Source: Rhodoferax sp. AJA081-3
GTDB lineage: Bacteria > Pseudomonadota > Gammaproteobacteria > Burkholderiales > Burkholderiaceae_C
Assembly: GCF_017798165.1 (NCBI RefSeq)
Contig: NZ_CP059068.1
Span: 62,001-126,000 of the forward strand
Direction: 5' to 3'
DNA length: 64,000 nt
Shown: positions 41,656 to 49,646 of the stretch, piece by piece
How the letters are laid out: each line of letters opens with the position of its first letter
How positions within the stretch are numbered: the first letter of the stretch is position 1
Position numbers and translations under genes: made by a program
The notes under the pieces: model-generated
Told to the model about the DNA's origin: nothing
Seen by the model: the letters and a program-made list of their open reading frames with translations, nothing else
The model's database searches: none

Positions 41656-42771
41656 ATGCGTATCGGAGTCCCTAAGGAAATCAAGAACAACGAGTACCGC
41701 GTCGGCCTGACGCCGGCCAGTGTGCGCGAGCTGGTGTCCCACGGCCACCAGGTTTTGGTGCAGGCCTATGCGGGCACGGCGATTGGGCTGGACGACGCGC
41801 TGTACGCCGCAGCCGGCGCAGAAATTGTGGCCACGGCCTCCGACATATTTGCGCGTGCCGACATGGTGGTCAAGGTCAAGGAGCCGCAAGCGGCCGAATG
41901 CGCCATGTTGCGCGCCGGCCAGATTCTCTACACCTACCTGCATCTGGCGCCAGACCCAGAGCAGACGGCGGCTTTGATCAAGTCTGGCGCCATTTGTATT
42001 GCCTACGAAACCATTACCGGCTCCAACGGCGGCTTGCCCCTGCTGGCCCCCATGAGCGAGGTGGCCGGGCGAATGGCCATCCAGGCTGGCGCCACCCATT
42101 TGCAGAAGGAGCATGGCGGGCGCGGCCTGCTACTCGGTGGTGTGCCAGGTGTGGCGCCTGGCCATGTGGTCATCCTCGGTGCAGGTGTGGTGGGTACCAA
42201 CGCCTTGCAAATGGCCGTGGGCCTGGGCGCACGGGTGACGGTCATCGACAAAAACGTGGACCGCCTGCGCCAGCTGGACCTGGTGTTTGGCAACCGCATC
42301 AGCACGCTGTACTCCACCGCGTCCAGCATCGAGGAAGCCGTGCTGGACGCCGACCTGGTGATTGGTGGTGTGCTGGTGCCCGGTGCCGCGGCTCCCAAGC
42401 TGGTAACGCGTGACCACATTGCACGCATGAAGAAAGGTGCGGTGGTGGTGGACGTGGCGATCGACCAAGGTGGCTGTTTCGAGACATCCCGCGCCACTAC
42501 GCACGCCCAGCCAACCTTTGTGGTCGATGGTGTGGTGCACTACTGTGTGGCCAATATGCCGGGCGCGGTGGCGCGCACCTCCACCTTTGCGCTGAACAAC
42601 GCCACCATAGGCCATGCCGTTGCCTTGGCGAACAAGGGTTGGCGCGGGGCGTTGCGCGACAGCGTGCACCTGCGCAATGGTCTGAATGTTTGCTTGGGCA
42701 AGGTGACCTACGAAGCCGTCGCCCGCGATCTGGGTCTGGGCTTTACCAGTGCCGAAACCATGCTGGCTTAA
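41656..42771 (+). CDS. ald: Alanine dehydrogenase
   Basis: The 371-residue enzyme interconverts L-alanine and pyruvate plus ammonia with NAD. Visible are MRIGVPKEIKNNEYRVGLTP, the catalytic Lys/His region (VVKVKEPQ, YTYLHLAPDPEQT) and the Rossmann motif GAGVVGTNAL. The C terminus is VTYEAVARDLGLGFTSAE. It is preceded by AGGAG and lies behind the ntrC terminator, so it is probably transcribed separately. Confidence 0.96.
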   Translation: MRIGVPKEIKNNEYRVGLTPASVRELVSHGHQVLVQAYAGTAIGLDDALYAAAGAEIVATASDIFARADMVVKVKEPQAAECAMLRAGQILYTYLHLAPDPEQTAALIKSGAICIAYETITGSNGGLPLLAPMSEVAGRMAIQAGATHLQKEHGGRGLLLGGVPGVAPGHVVILGAGVVGTNALQMAVGLGARVTVIDKNVDRLRQLDLVFGNRISTLYSTASSIEEAVLDADLVIGGVLVPGAAAPKLVTRDHIARMKKGAVVVDVAIDQGGCFETSRATTHAQPTFVVDGVVHYCVANMPGAVARTSTFALNNATIGHAVALANKGWRGALRDSVHLRNGLNVCLGKVTYEAVARDLGLGFTSAETMLA

Positions 42772-42783
42772 GCGAAATACGAC

Positions 42784-42828
42784 GCTAGCCCCCGCGTTTG
42801 GTAATTGTATTGCTATTTAAATTATAGC
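42784..42828 (+). repeat. Family C palindromic repeat between ald and xthA
   Basis: GCTAGCCCCCGCG is followed by GCTATTTAAATTATAGC. It lies between convergent genes and extends 7 nt into the last codons of the exonuclease gene, so it may help end both transcripts. Confidence 0.75.
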
Positions 42829-43592
42829 AAATCCAGTGTTAACACAACGGGGGCGTGGTCGCTGGGGCGTTCGTTCTTGCGGGGCAGTTTGTCGATGGCG
42901 CAGGCCAGTACGGCAGGTTTGAGCGCCTGGCTGACCAGGATGTGGTCAATGCGCAGGCCGCGGTTGCGTGTGTAGCCGGCATTGCGGTAGTCCCACCAGG
43001 AATAACTTTTGGGCGGCTGGTCAAACAGGCGGTGGCTGTCATGCAAGCCCAGTGCGACCAGGGCGCGCAGGTGGTAACGCTCCTCTTCAGTGCAGTGGAT
43101 CGTTTCATGCAGGCCAATGGGGTCCCACACGTCCAGGTCGTCGAAGGTGATGTTGTAGTCGCCCATCAGCACCAGCTTGGGGTGTAGCTCCAGCTCGGCC
43201 TTGATCCACTGGCGCAGGCTTTTGAGCCACTCCATCTTGTATTCGAACTTGTCGCTCCCCGGTTCCTGGCCATTGGGGAAATAGGCGCCGACCACACGCA
43301 CACCTTGCACGGTGCCGGTGATCACGCGGGCCATGTCGTCGTCAAAACCGGGGATGTTTTTAACGATGTCACTGGCCGGTGTGCGGGAGAGCAGGGCCAC
43401 GCCGTTGTAGGTCTTCTGGCCAAACCACTGCGCGTGGTAGCCCGCGTCGCTGAAAGCTGCTGCTGGAAACTTGTCGTCCGTCATCTTGAGTTCTTGCAGC
43501 GCCAGCACGTCCACCGGGTTGGCCTGCAGCCAGTCCAGCACCTGGGGCAGGCGCACGCTCAGGGAGTTGACATTCCAGGTGGCTAGTTTCAT
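42822..43592 (-). CDS. xthA: Exodeoxyribonuclease III (AP endonuclease)
   Basis: The 256-residue enzyme shows the EEP fold: KLATWNVNSLSVRLPQVLDWL, the Mg ligand Glu in LALQELKM, GDYNI, and the C-terminal LRIDHILVSQ and SDHAPV. It cleaves at abasic sites in base-excision repair. ATG 43592 is chosen because the protein begins with the family's conserved MK-ATWN; the frame upstream is open but not related. It ends in the family C repeat. Confidence 0.95.
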   Translation of the reverse strand: MKLATWNVNSLSVRLPQVLDWLQANPVDVLALQELKMTDDKFPAAAFSDAGYHAQWFGQKTYNGVALLSRTPASDIVKNIPGFDDDMARVITGTVQGVRVVGAYFPNGQEPGSDKFEYKMEWLKSLRQWIKAELELHPKLVLMGDYNITFDDLDVWDPIGLHETIHCTEEERYHLRALVALGLHDSHRLFDQPPKSYSWWDYRNAGYTRNRGLRIDHILVSQALKPAVLACAIDKLPRKNERPSDHAPVVLTLDLL

Positions 43593-43658
43593 GGTCGCGC
43601 GGATCTTTCTGATGCAGGTGTTTGCGAAACGCGTGAGGGTACCGCAGAAGTCGTCTGT

Positions 43659-46600
43659 ATGATGGAAAGCCTGTGCAATCACTGTCTGGCGATGGAACTT
43701 TTTATAGTTAACGAGGACTTGGCCGCTCTGGAGCACGGGTGGACCCTGGCGCATGGCGATGCCAGCCTGGAATTGACCGTCGCCTGTGCCTGGCACCTGC
43801 GCCAGCGTGACTGCCAGCGGGCCCTGGCCCTGGCCCTGCAGGCCGAGGGGCTGCTGCCCCCGTCCGGCTTGTCCGCGCAGGCCCAATCTCTGCTTATGGC
43901 ACGCATCCAGTTGCTACGCGCAGAAATCAAACTGTTGTTGGGTGATGGTGTTCTTGCACAGGAAATGGCAACGGCTGCCACTGCAGAGTTCACCCGTCTG
44001 CAAGATGCGTTGGGCACGGGGGATGCCTATTGGCTGCAGGCCTCCATTTGTGTGGACCGGGGCAATAGCCTGCAGGTTGCTGCATGCCTGGCCCAGGCTG
44101 CCGAGGCATACCAACAGGCCGGTGACCCGGTGCGTCTGTCGGCGGTGGCCGCACGCATGCTGGTCAATGCCTCGTTTCGGGAGCCGGTGGCCACTGCCGC
44201 CGAGCTGCAGCGCCAGTTTCCGCCGGAGCAGGAGCTGCCGGTGGCCGTGCTGGCCTGGGTATCGGCAGCGCGGGCCAATGTGGCCGGTTTGACAAACAAC
44301 CCCGGCGGCTCCATCAAACACGACCTGGTGGCCTACCACTCCGCGCTGGACAGCGGGCAAGTCCGCCAGGCTTTGGTGTGTGTGACCAATGCCGGTGAAT
44401 CCTTCGCCACGCTGGGGGACCTGGATGCCGCTCTGGAGTGGAGCGAAAAAGCCCTGGTGTTGGCGCGCAAGACCACATGGCCGGCCAGCATCGGTTTTTG
44501 CTTGATGCAGCTGGGCGATGCCATGCGTTTGCTGGGCCGGCATGACGAGTCCCGCCAGTACCTGCAAGAGGCCCTGGCGCTGATGGGCGCTCAGGCCGGG
44601 TCGCGCAATTACGAGCTGGGTCTGGGCAATCTGGGCCAGTTGGCGCTGGATGTGGGGGACTACGCCGCCGGGCTGGAGTGGTTTACAAAACTGGAAGAGC
44701 ATGGCCGCACCCAAATCGAACCGGACCTGGCCATCAAGGCCTGGCGCGGGCAGGCCAGCGCGCTGTTTCGCCTCGGGCGGGTGAAAGAAGGCTATGGCAA
44801 GGCCGAAGCCGCACTGGCCTTGGCCCGTCAACAAGGTCATGCCGAGGGACAGATCCAGATCCTGCGCATCTTTGCCCAGATGCACCTGGAGCACAAGCTG
44901 GACGCTGCAGGCGTGTTGTCGGCGTCTCGGATGGCGCTGCACTACCTGGAGCAAGCGCTCGACATTGCTAGCGCCATCGGCGGATACGATGTGTCCCCTG
45001 AACTGATGGAGGAGGTCGCCGCAGCCCACGCGGCGGCCGGCGACTACGCTGCGGCCTATAAACATGCGCTGGCAGCCAGCGCCGCGCGCAACCGCTCGCG
45101 GCGTCTGGAGGCGCAAAAACGCGCCTTGGCCCTGCAGGTGCGTCAGCAGGTCGAGCAGGCCAGGGCCGACACCGAGCACCACCGCAAACTGGCCGCAACG
45201 CTCAAGGACACGGCCGCCACGCTGGAGACCCTGGGCACCATCGGGCGCGAGATCACCGCCAGCCTGGACGCTGCCGCGGTCTTTGAAGCACTGCACCGCC
45301 ACGTACACCAGTTGCTGGATGCCACGGCCTTTGCCATCTACCTGATGGAAGCCCAGGCGCCGTTTCTCAAAATGGCCTTTGGTATCGAGGCGGGTGTGCC
45401 GCTGCCGCTGTCCCGTGTGGCGCTGGACAGCCCCACCGCCGTGTCGGCACGCTGCGCCCGTGAACGCAAGGAGGTGCTGGTCGAGGTCCCGCTGGGCAAG
45501 GTCACCAGCAGCTGGATTCCGGGCACCTTGCCCACCCGCAGCCTGCTCTACGCACCGCTGATGGTGGGGGACCGTTTGTTGGGTGTAATGACCATACAGT
45601 CGCCCAACCCACAGGTCTATGGCGAGCGCGAGCGCTCCATCTTCCACACACTGTGCGCGTACGGCGCTATTGCGCTGGACAATGCATCGGCCTATGCGGC
45701 GGCGGCCGAGGCCCAGCAGCGTGCAGACCAGGCCAATGCCGAGCTGCTGCAAACGCAGGTGCAGTTGGTGCAGGACATTGCCGAGCGCGAGCGAATTGAC
45801 AATGAACTCCAGGCACTGAACAACGACCTGGAAGCCCGTATTGCGCAGCGCACCTACGAGATGCGGGCCACGCTGGACATGCTGGCCGAAAGCCAGCAAA
45901 AACTGCAAGGCATTGTGGATACGGCGCTGGATGCTGTGGTCCGGGTGGATGCGACCGGCACCATCGTCGGATGGAACTCGCAGGCCCACCTGATTTTTGG
46001 CTGGACGCCCGAGCAGGCCATTGGGCGTGCGTTGCACCAGACCATCATTCCTGAGCAGCACAGAGATGCCCACTTGCGGGGCATGGCGCGCTACATGCAG
46101 GGCGGTGCATCCAAGGTGATCGACCGCCGCATCGAGATCACCGCCATGCACGAAAGTGGGCGTGAGTTTCCGATCGAACTGGCCATTACCCGTGTTTCGC
46201 TGAATGACCCCGAGAAGTTTGAGTTTTGTGCCTTCATACGCGACATCACCCAGCGCAGGCAGGCCGAAGAGGAGATTAGGACTTCACTGGAGAAGCAGAA
46301 GGAGCTCAACCAGCTGAAGTCGCGATTTGTGTCCATGGCGTCGCACGAGTTCCGCACACCCCTGGCCACAATTCTCTCGTCCACGGACCTGTTGTCCCAC
46401 TACTATGCGCGGCTACCAGAGCACGAGCGCACCGAGCTGTTTGGCTCCATTGCGCTGGCCGTCAAACGTATGACCAAGATGCTGGAAGACATTCTGGTCA
46501 TTGGCAAGGACGAAGAAGAACGCATGGAATTCAAACCCCTGCCGATGGCGCTGGACACTTTGTGCCAGGCCATGGTGCAGGAGCAGCGCGCTGAACTGTC

Positions 46601-47003
46601 CGGTGCGGGGCCGCTGCGGCACACGCTAGACCTGTCGATACGTGGCGATGCCTTACACGCCAGTTTTGATGAAAAACTGATGCGCCACATCTTTGGCAAT
46701 TTGTTGTCCAACGCCATCAAATATTCGCCCGGTGGCGGCACGGTGGCTTTTGACGTGGACGCTGGTGATGAGGCGTTTACCTTCCAGGTGCGTGACCAGG
46801 GCATTGGTATCCCGGAGGCTGATTTGCCGCGGCTGTTTGAGACCTTTCACCGCGCAGCCAACGTGGGCAATATTGTGGGCACGGGTCTGGGCCTGGCCAT
46901 TGTCAAACGGTCCGTGGACCTGCATGGCGGCAGCCTGGAGGTGCGCAGCGCCCTGGGTCAGGGCACGGTCTTTACGGTGACCCTGCCGCGCATCCCAGCG
47001 TAG
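43659..47003 (+). CDS. Large sensor histidine kinase: TPR-GAF-PAS-HisKA-HATPase
   Basis: This 1114-residue soluble kinase has about 470 residues of TPR-like helices (LGDLDAALEWSEKALVLA, ALFRLGRVKEGYGKAEAALALA), a GAF domain (about 530-680; LYAPLMVGDRLLGVMTIQSPN), a coiled coil (about 690-745), a PAS domain (about 750-870; VDTALDAVVRVDATGTIVGWN), then HisKA with His896 in MASHEFRTPLATILSSTDL and the HATPase (LMRHIFGNLLSNAIKYSP, GTGLGLAIVKRSVDLHGG). There are no TM helices and no receiver. Its catalytic core closely matches the three kinases encoded convergently at 49647-55813. The natural partner may be the receiver whose gene ends 84 nt away. Confidence 0.9.
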   Translation: MMESLCNHCLAMELFIVNEDLAALEHGWTLAHGDASLELTVACAWHLRQRDCQRALALALQAEGLLPPSGLSAQAQSLLMARIQLLRAEIKLLLGDGVLAQEMATAATAEFTRLQDALGTGDAYWLQASICVDRGNSLQVAACLAQAAEAYQQAGDPVRLSAVAARMLVNASFREPVATAAELQRQFPPEQELPVAVLAWVSAARANVAGLTNNPGGSIKHDLVAYHSALDSGQVRQALVCVTNAGESFATLGDLDAALEWSEKALVLARKTTWPASIGFCLMQLGDAMRLLGRHDESRQYLQEALALMGAQAGSRNYELGLGNLGQLALDVGDYAAGLEWFTKLEEHGRTQIEPDLAIKAWRGQASALFRLGRVKEGYGKAEAALALARQQGHAEGQIQILRIFAQMHLEHKLDAAGVLSASRMALHYLEQALDIASAIGGYDVSPELMEEVAAAHAAAGDYAAAYKHALAASAARNRSRRLEAQKRALALQVRQQVEQARADTEHHRKLAATLKDTAATLETLGTIGREITASLDAAAVFEALHRHVHQLLDATAFAIYLMEAQAPFLKMAFGIEAGVPLPLSRVALDSPTAVSARCARERKEVLVEVPLGKVTSSWIPGTLPTRSLLYAPLMVGDRLLGVMTIQSPNPQVYGERERSIFHTLCAYGAIALDNASAYAAAAEAQQRADQANAELLQTQVQLVQDIAERERIDNELQALNNDLEARIAQRTYEMRATLDMLAESQQKLQGIVDTALDAVVRVDATGTIVGWNSQAHLIFGWTPEQAIGRALHQTIIPEQHRDAHLRGMARYMQGGASKVIDRRIEITAMHESGREFPIELAITRVSLNDPEKFEFCAFIRDITQRRQAEEEIRTSLEKQKELNQLKSRFVSMASHEFRTPLATILSSTDLLSHYYARLPEHERTELFGSIALAVKRMTKMLEDILVIGKDEEERMEFKPLPMALDTLCQAMVQEQRAELSGAGPLRHTLDLSIRGDALHASFDEKLMRHIFGNLLSNAIKYSPGGGTVAFDVDAGDEAFTFQVRDQGIGIPEADLPRLFETFHRAANVGNIVGTGLGLAIVKRSVDLHGGSLEVRSALGQGTVFTVTLPRIPA

Positions 47004-47006
47004 GAG

Positions 47007-47055
47007 GTTTCACCGCCGGGCCGCCCCAAGGTGAAACGCGGCCCCCTCGGGGGGC
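47007..47055 (-). repeat. Family B REP-like repeat between convergent kinase and receiver genes
   Basis: GTTTCACC (47007-47014) pairs with GGTGAAAC (47030-47037), followed by CGGCCCCCTCGGGGG. It is the reverse orientation of the copy at 35551-35599 and begins 3 nt after the kinase stop codon. Confidence 0.8.
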
Positions 47056-47087
47056 AGGGAGCCACACGCAGTGGGCGACCGTGGTGG

Positions 47088-47495
47088 TCACATAACCTTG
47101 GGCGCGGGCCGCGCATGCTCCAGAGCCTGTTTCACACGGTGCTCCAGCAGTGCGCCAGTAAAAGGTTTGACGATGAAGTCCGTCACACCACCGGCAATGG
47201 CGTTCCTGACCATGTCCGAGGCGTTTTCCCCCGTGATCATGATGAAGGGCAGGTGGTGCAAGGCCGGCGTGGAGCGCACTTTTTCCAGCAACTCACGGCC
47301 CGACATCTTGGGCATGTTCCAGTCGCACAGGACCAGGTCAAAGTTGTGGATATTGAGCTGTTCCCAGGCCTCAGCCCCATTGGTCACCGTGGACACGTTG
47401 GCAAAACCCAGTACGCCCAACAGGCGACGCAAAATGTCGCGCATTTCGTTCAGGTCTTCCACGACCAGGATTTTGGCTTTGGCAGGTTGTATCAA
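47088..47495 (-). CDS. CheY-like single-domain response regulator
   Basis: The 135-residue receiver reads KILVVEDLNEMRDILRRLLG, phosphoacceptor LVLCDWNMPKMSG, switch Thr in IMITGE and Lys in DFIVKPF, which resemble CheY. There is no output domain. The start is taken as TTG 47495 (MIQPAKAK), with AAGGGG upstream and 20 nt after the preceding stop; the longer GTG form would overlap the EAL gene. It is the last gene of a six-gene signalling run. Confidence 0.85.
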   Translation of the reverse strand: MIQPAKAKILVVEDLNEMRDILRRLLGVLGFANVSTVTNGAEAWEQLNIHNFDLVLCDWNMPKMSGRELLEKVRSTPALHHLPFIMITGENASDMVRNAIAGGVTDFIVKPFTGALLEHRVKQALEHARPAPKVM

Positions 47496-47515
47496 TGCAT
47501 GCCCCTTGCTGCGCT

Positions 47516-49261
47516 TTACGGAAATACAGCCCCATGGTCGCGATTTTGCAACCACTGCGCCACATCGTCCCCCGGCATGGGTTTGCCATGCAGGTAACCC
47601 TGGATCTGGTCACATCCCATGTCGCGCAGCAGCCGGTGTTGATCTTCGGTCTCCACGCCTTCGGCAATCACATCCAGCCCCAGGCTGTGGGCCAGGTTGA
47701 TCACGGCCCCTGCAATGGCCTGGTCTTCGCGGTTGGTGCACAGTTGGCGCACAAAAGACTGGTCTACCTTCAGCACGTCCAGCGGAAAACGCTTCAGGTA
47801 GGCCAGGCTGGAGTAACCGGTACCAAAATCGTCAATCGCCAGCTTCAGGCCCAATGCCTTGAGCTGCTTGAGCACCTCCAGCGTGTGCTGCAGGTCAAGC
47901 ATGGCTGTGCTTTCGGTGATCTCCAGCTCCAGTTGGGCCGCGTTCAGGCCCGTGTTCTCCAGCACGGTGCGAACATGGTGCAGCAACAGGGGGTCGCTGA
48001 ACTGGCGCAGTGACAGGTTGACCGCTACCCGCAGGGGGGCTGTCTCTGCAGGCATATGGGCTTGCCACAACACGGCCTGTTTGCAGGCCTCTTGCAAGAC
48101 CCAGGCGCCCATGGGGACGATCTGGCCGTTGTCTTCGGCGATGGGTATGAAGCGCACCGGTGAGACCAGGCCCAGCTCGGGGTGGCGCCAGCGCATCAGG
48201 GCCTCAAAACCGATCAGCCGGCTGTTCTGTGCCATCACCTGCGGCTGGAAAAAGGCCTGCAGCTCCTGGCGCTCCACGGCGCGGTGCAGGTCGTTGTGCA
48301 GGCGGAAGGTGGCCGACAGGTCGGACGTGGAGGAGGGCTCATGCACCACTATGCGCTGGGCCGAGCGTGCGCGTGCGGCGGCCAATGCAATGTCCAACCG
48401 CGCCAACATGGCGTCGGGGCGCTCGCCGTCCATGGCCTGGGCACACGCACCAATCGATACCACCGGAAACTGCTCCTGGCCTTCCAGCGTGATGGCGGCG
48501 GACATGGCGTCCAACAAAGACAGTGCCAGTGCATCCAGCGGGCGGCCCGCGGGCCAGTTGGGCACCAGCAGCGCCAGGCGGTCTTCACCCAATCGCCCGA
48601 CGGTGTAACGGCTGTCGGACAGGTGCTCGGATGCATTGGCCAGCAGGCTCAGGCGTTGCGCCATCTGGCGCACCGCGTCGTCCAGCAGGCCTACGCCCAT
48701 GATCTGTGCCATTTGCGGCAGGCTGTCCAGGCCAATCACCCATAGGGCGGGGCCAGGGCCCTTTTGTTCTTTGAGTGCCTGGCCCAACAGCAGCAGCAAA
48801 TGGCTTCGGTTGGGCAGGCTGGTGATGGCATCAAAGTGGGCCATCTGATGTGCCTGGCTGGCCAGTTGGCGTGCTGCCAGTTGGAGTGCGGCTGCCTTTT
48901 CCAGCTGGGCGCGTATGCAGTCCAGCAGTTCGTCGCGCTGGAAGGGTTTGGTCAGGTAGTCGTCTGCGCCCAGGTTCATGCCTTCGCGCACATCGCTGCG
49001 GTCGGCCTTGGCAGTGAGTAACACGGTGGGGATATGGGCCGTGAGCGGGTCGGCGCGCAGTGCCTGCACCAGCTGGTGCCCGGTCATCTCGGGCATCATC
49101 ACATCGCTGAGCACAATGTCGGGCAGGTGTTGGCGCACCAGTTGCAGGGCCTCACGGCCATTGGGTGCGGCCCAGACCTCGTAGTCCTCCAGCGTCAGCA
49201 GGCGGGTCAGGTTGGCGCGAATATCGGCTTCGTCTTCGGCGATAACAATGCGATGGCTCAT
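47516..49261 (-). CDS. REC-GGDEF(degenerate)-EAL protein, predicted c-di-GMP phosphodiesterase
   Basis: The 581-residue protein has a receiver (IVIAEDEADIR, SDVMMPEMTG, TKPF), a GGDEF-like domain whose active site reads GRLGEDRL in place of GGDEF and so should not synthesise c-di-GMP, and an EAL domain with EALMRWRHP, the Glu of ELEITES, DDFGTGYSSL and IAEGVET. The EAL residues needed for hydrolysis appear intact. It is the only enzymatic output in the signalling cluster. Its start overlaps the previous receiver's stop (ATGA). Confidence 0.92.
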   Translation of the reverse strand: MSHRIVIAEDEADIRANLTRLLTLEDYEVWAAPNGREALQLVRQHLPDIVLSDVMMPEMTGHQLVQALRADPLTAHIPTVLLTAKADRSDVREGMNLGADDYLTKPFQRDELLDCIRAQLEKAAALQLAARQLASQAHQMAHFDAITSLPNRSHLLLLLGQALKEQKGPGPALWVIGLDSLPQMAQIMGVGLLDDAVRQMAQRLSLLANASEHLSDSRYTVGRLGEDRLALLVPNWPAGRPLDALALSLLDAMSAAITLEGQEQFPVVSIGACAQAMDGERPDAMLARLDIALAAARARSAQRIVVHEPSSTSDLSATFRLHNDLHRAVERQELQAFFQPQVMAQNSRLIGFEALMRWRHPELGLVSPVRFIPIAEDNGQIVPMGAWVLQEACKQAVLWQAHMPAETAPLRVAVNLSLRQFSDPLLLHHVRTVLENTGLNAAQLELEITESTAMLDLQHTLEVLKQLKALGLKLAIDDFGTGYSSLAYLKRFPLDVLKVDQSFVRQLCTNREDQAIAGAVINLAHSLGLDVIAEGVETEDQHRLLRDMGCDQIQGYLHGKPMPGDDVAQWLQNRDHGAVFP

Positions 49262-49638
49262 ACGGCGGGGGGAAGGTGGGCTAGCTGGGTTGCCAGCAAC
49301 TGGCGCAGGTTGGCCAGGTTAAAGGGTTTGGTTACGTAGCCGGTAGCGCCTTGCTGCAAGGCCGCCTCCAGTTTTTCGGGCTCGGCGCTGGCCGACAAGA
49401 AGACAAAGGGTATGCCGCGCAATGCAGGGTCGGCATGGGTTGCGGCCAGGACTTCAAAGCCGTCCATGTGGGGCATCATGACATCGCAAAAAATGAAGTC
49501 GGGTTTGTGTGCACGTATGGCTTCCAGGCCCAAACGCCCATCCACAGCCTGCAAGACCTGGTGTCCTTCCAGGGCCAAAAATCGCACCAAATTCTCCCGA
49601 ATCGGGGCTTCGTCGTCTATGACCAGTATGCGTGCCAT
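49258..49638 (-). CDS. Single-domain response regulator
   Basis: The 126-residue receiver reads RILVIDDEAPIRENLVRFL, phosphoacceptor FIFCDVMMPHMDGF, VFLSASAEPE and GYVTKPFNL. The start ATG 49638 lies 8 nt after the adjacent kinase stop, and the stop overlaps the start of the EAL gene. It is sandwiched between a kinase and a phosphodiesterase, so it probably relays between them. Confidence 0.9.
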   Translation of the reverse strand: MARILVIDDEAPIRENLVRFLALEGHQVLQAVDGRLGLEAIRAHKPDFIFCDVMMPHMDGFEVLAATHADPALRGIPFVFLSASAEPEKLEAALQQGATGYVTKPFNLANLRQLLATQLAHLPPAV

Positions 49639-49646
49639 GTACAGCC

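Noticed and set aside
43914..46151. 745-codon minus-strand frame opposite the large kinase
   Set aside because: It is antisense to TPR, GAF and PAS coding sequence with clear motifs; the composition is typical of a shadow frame.
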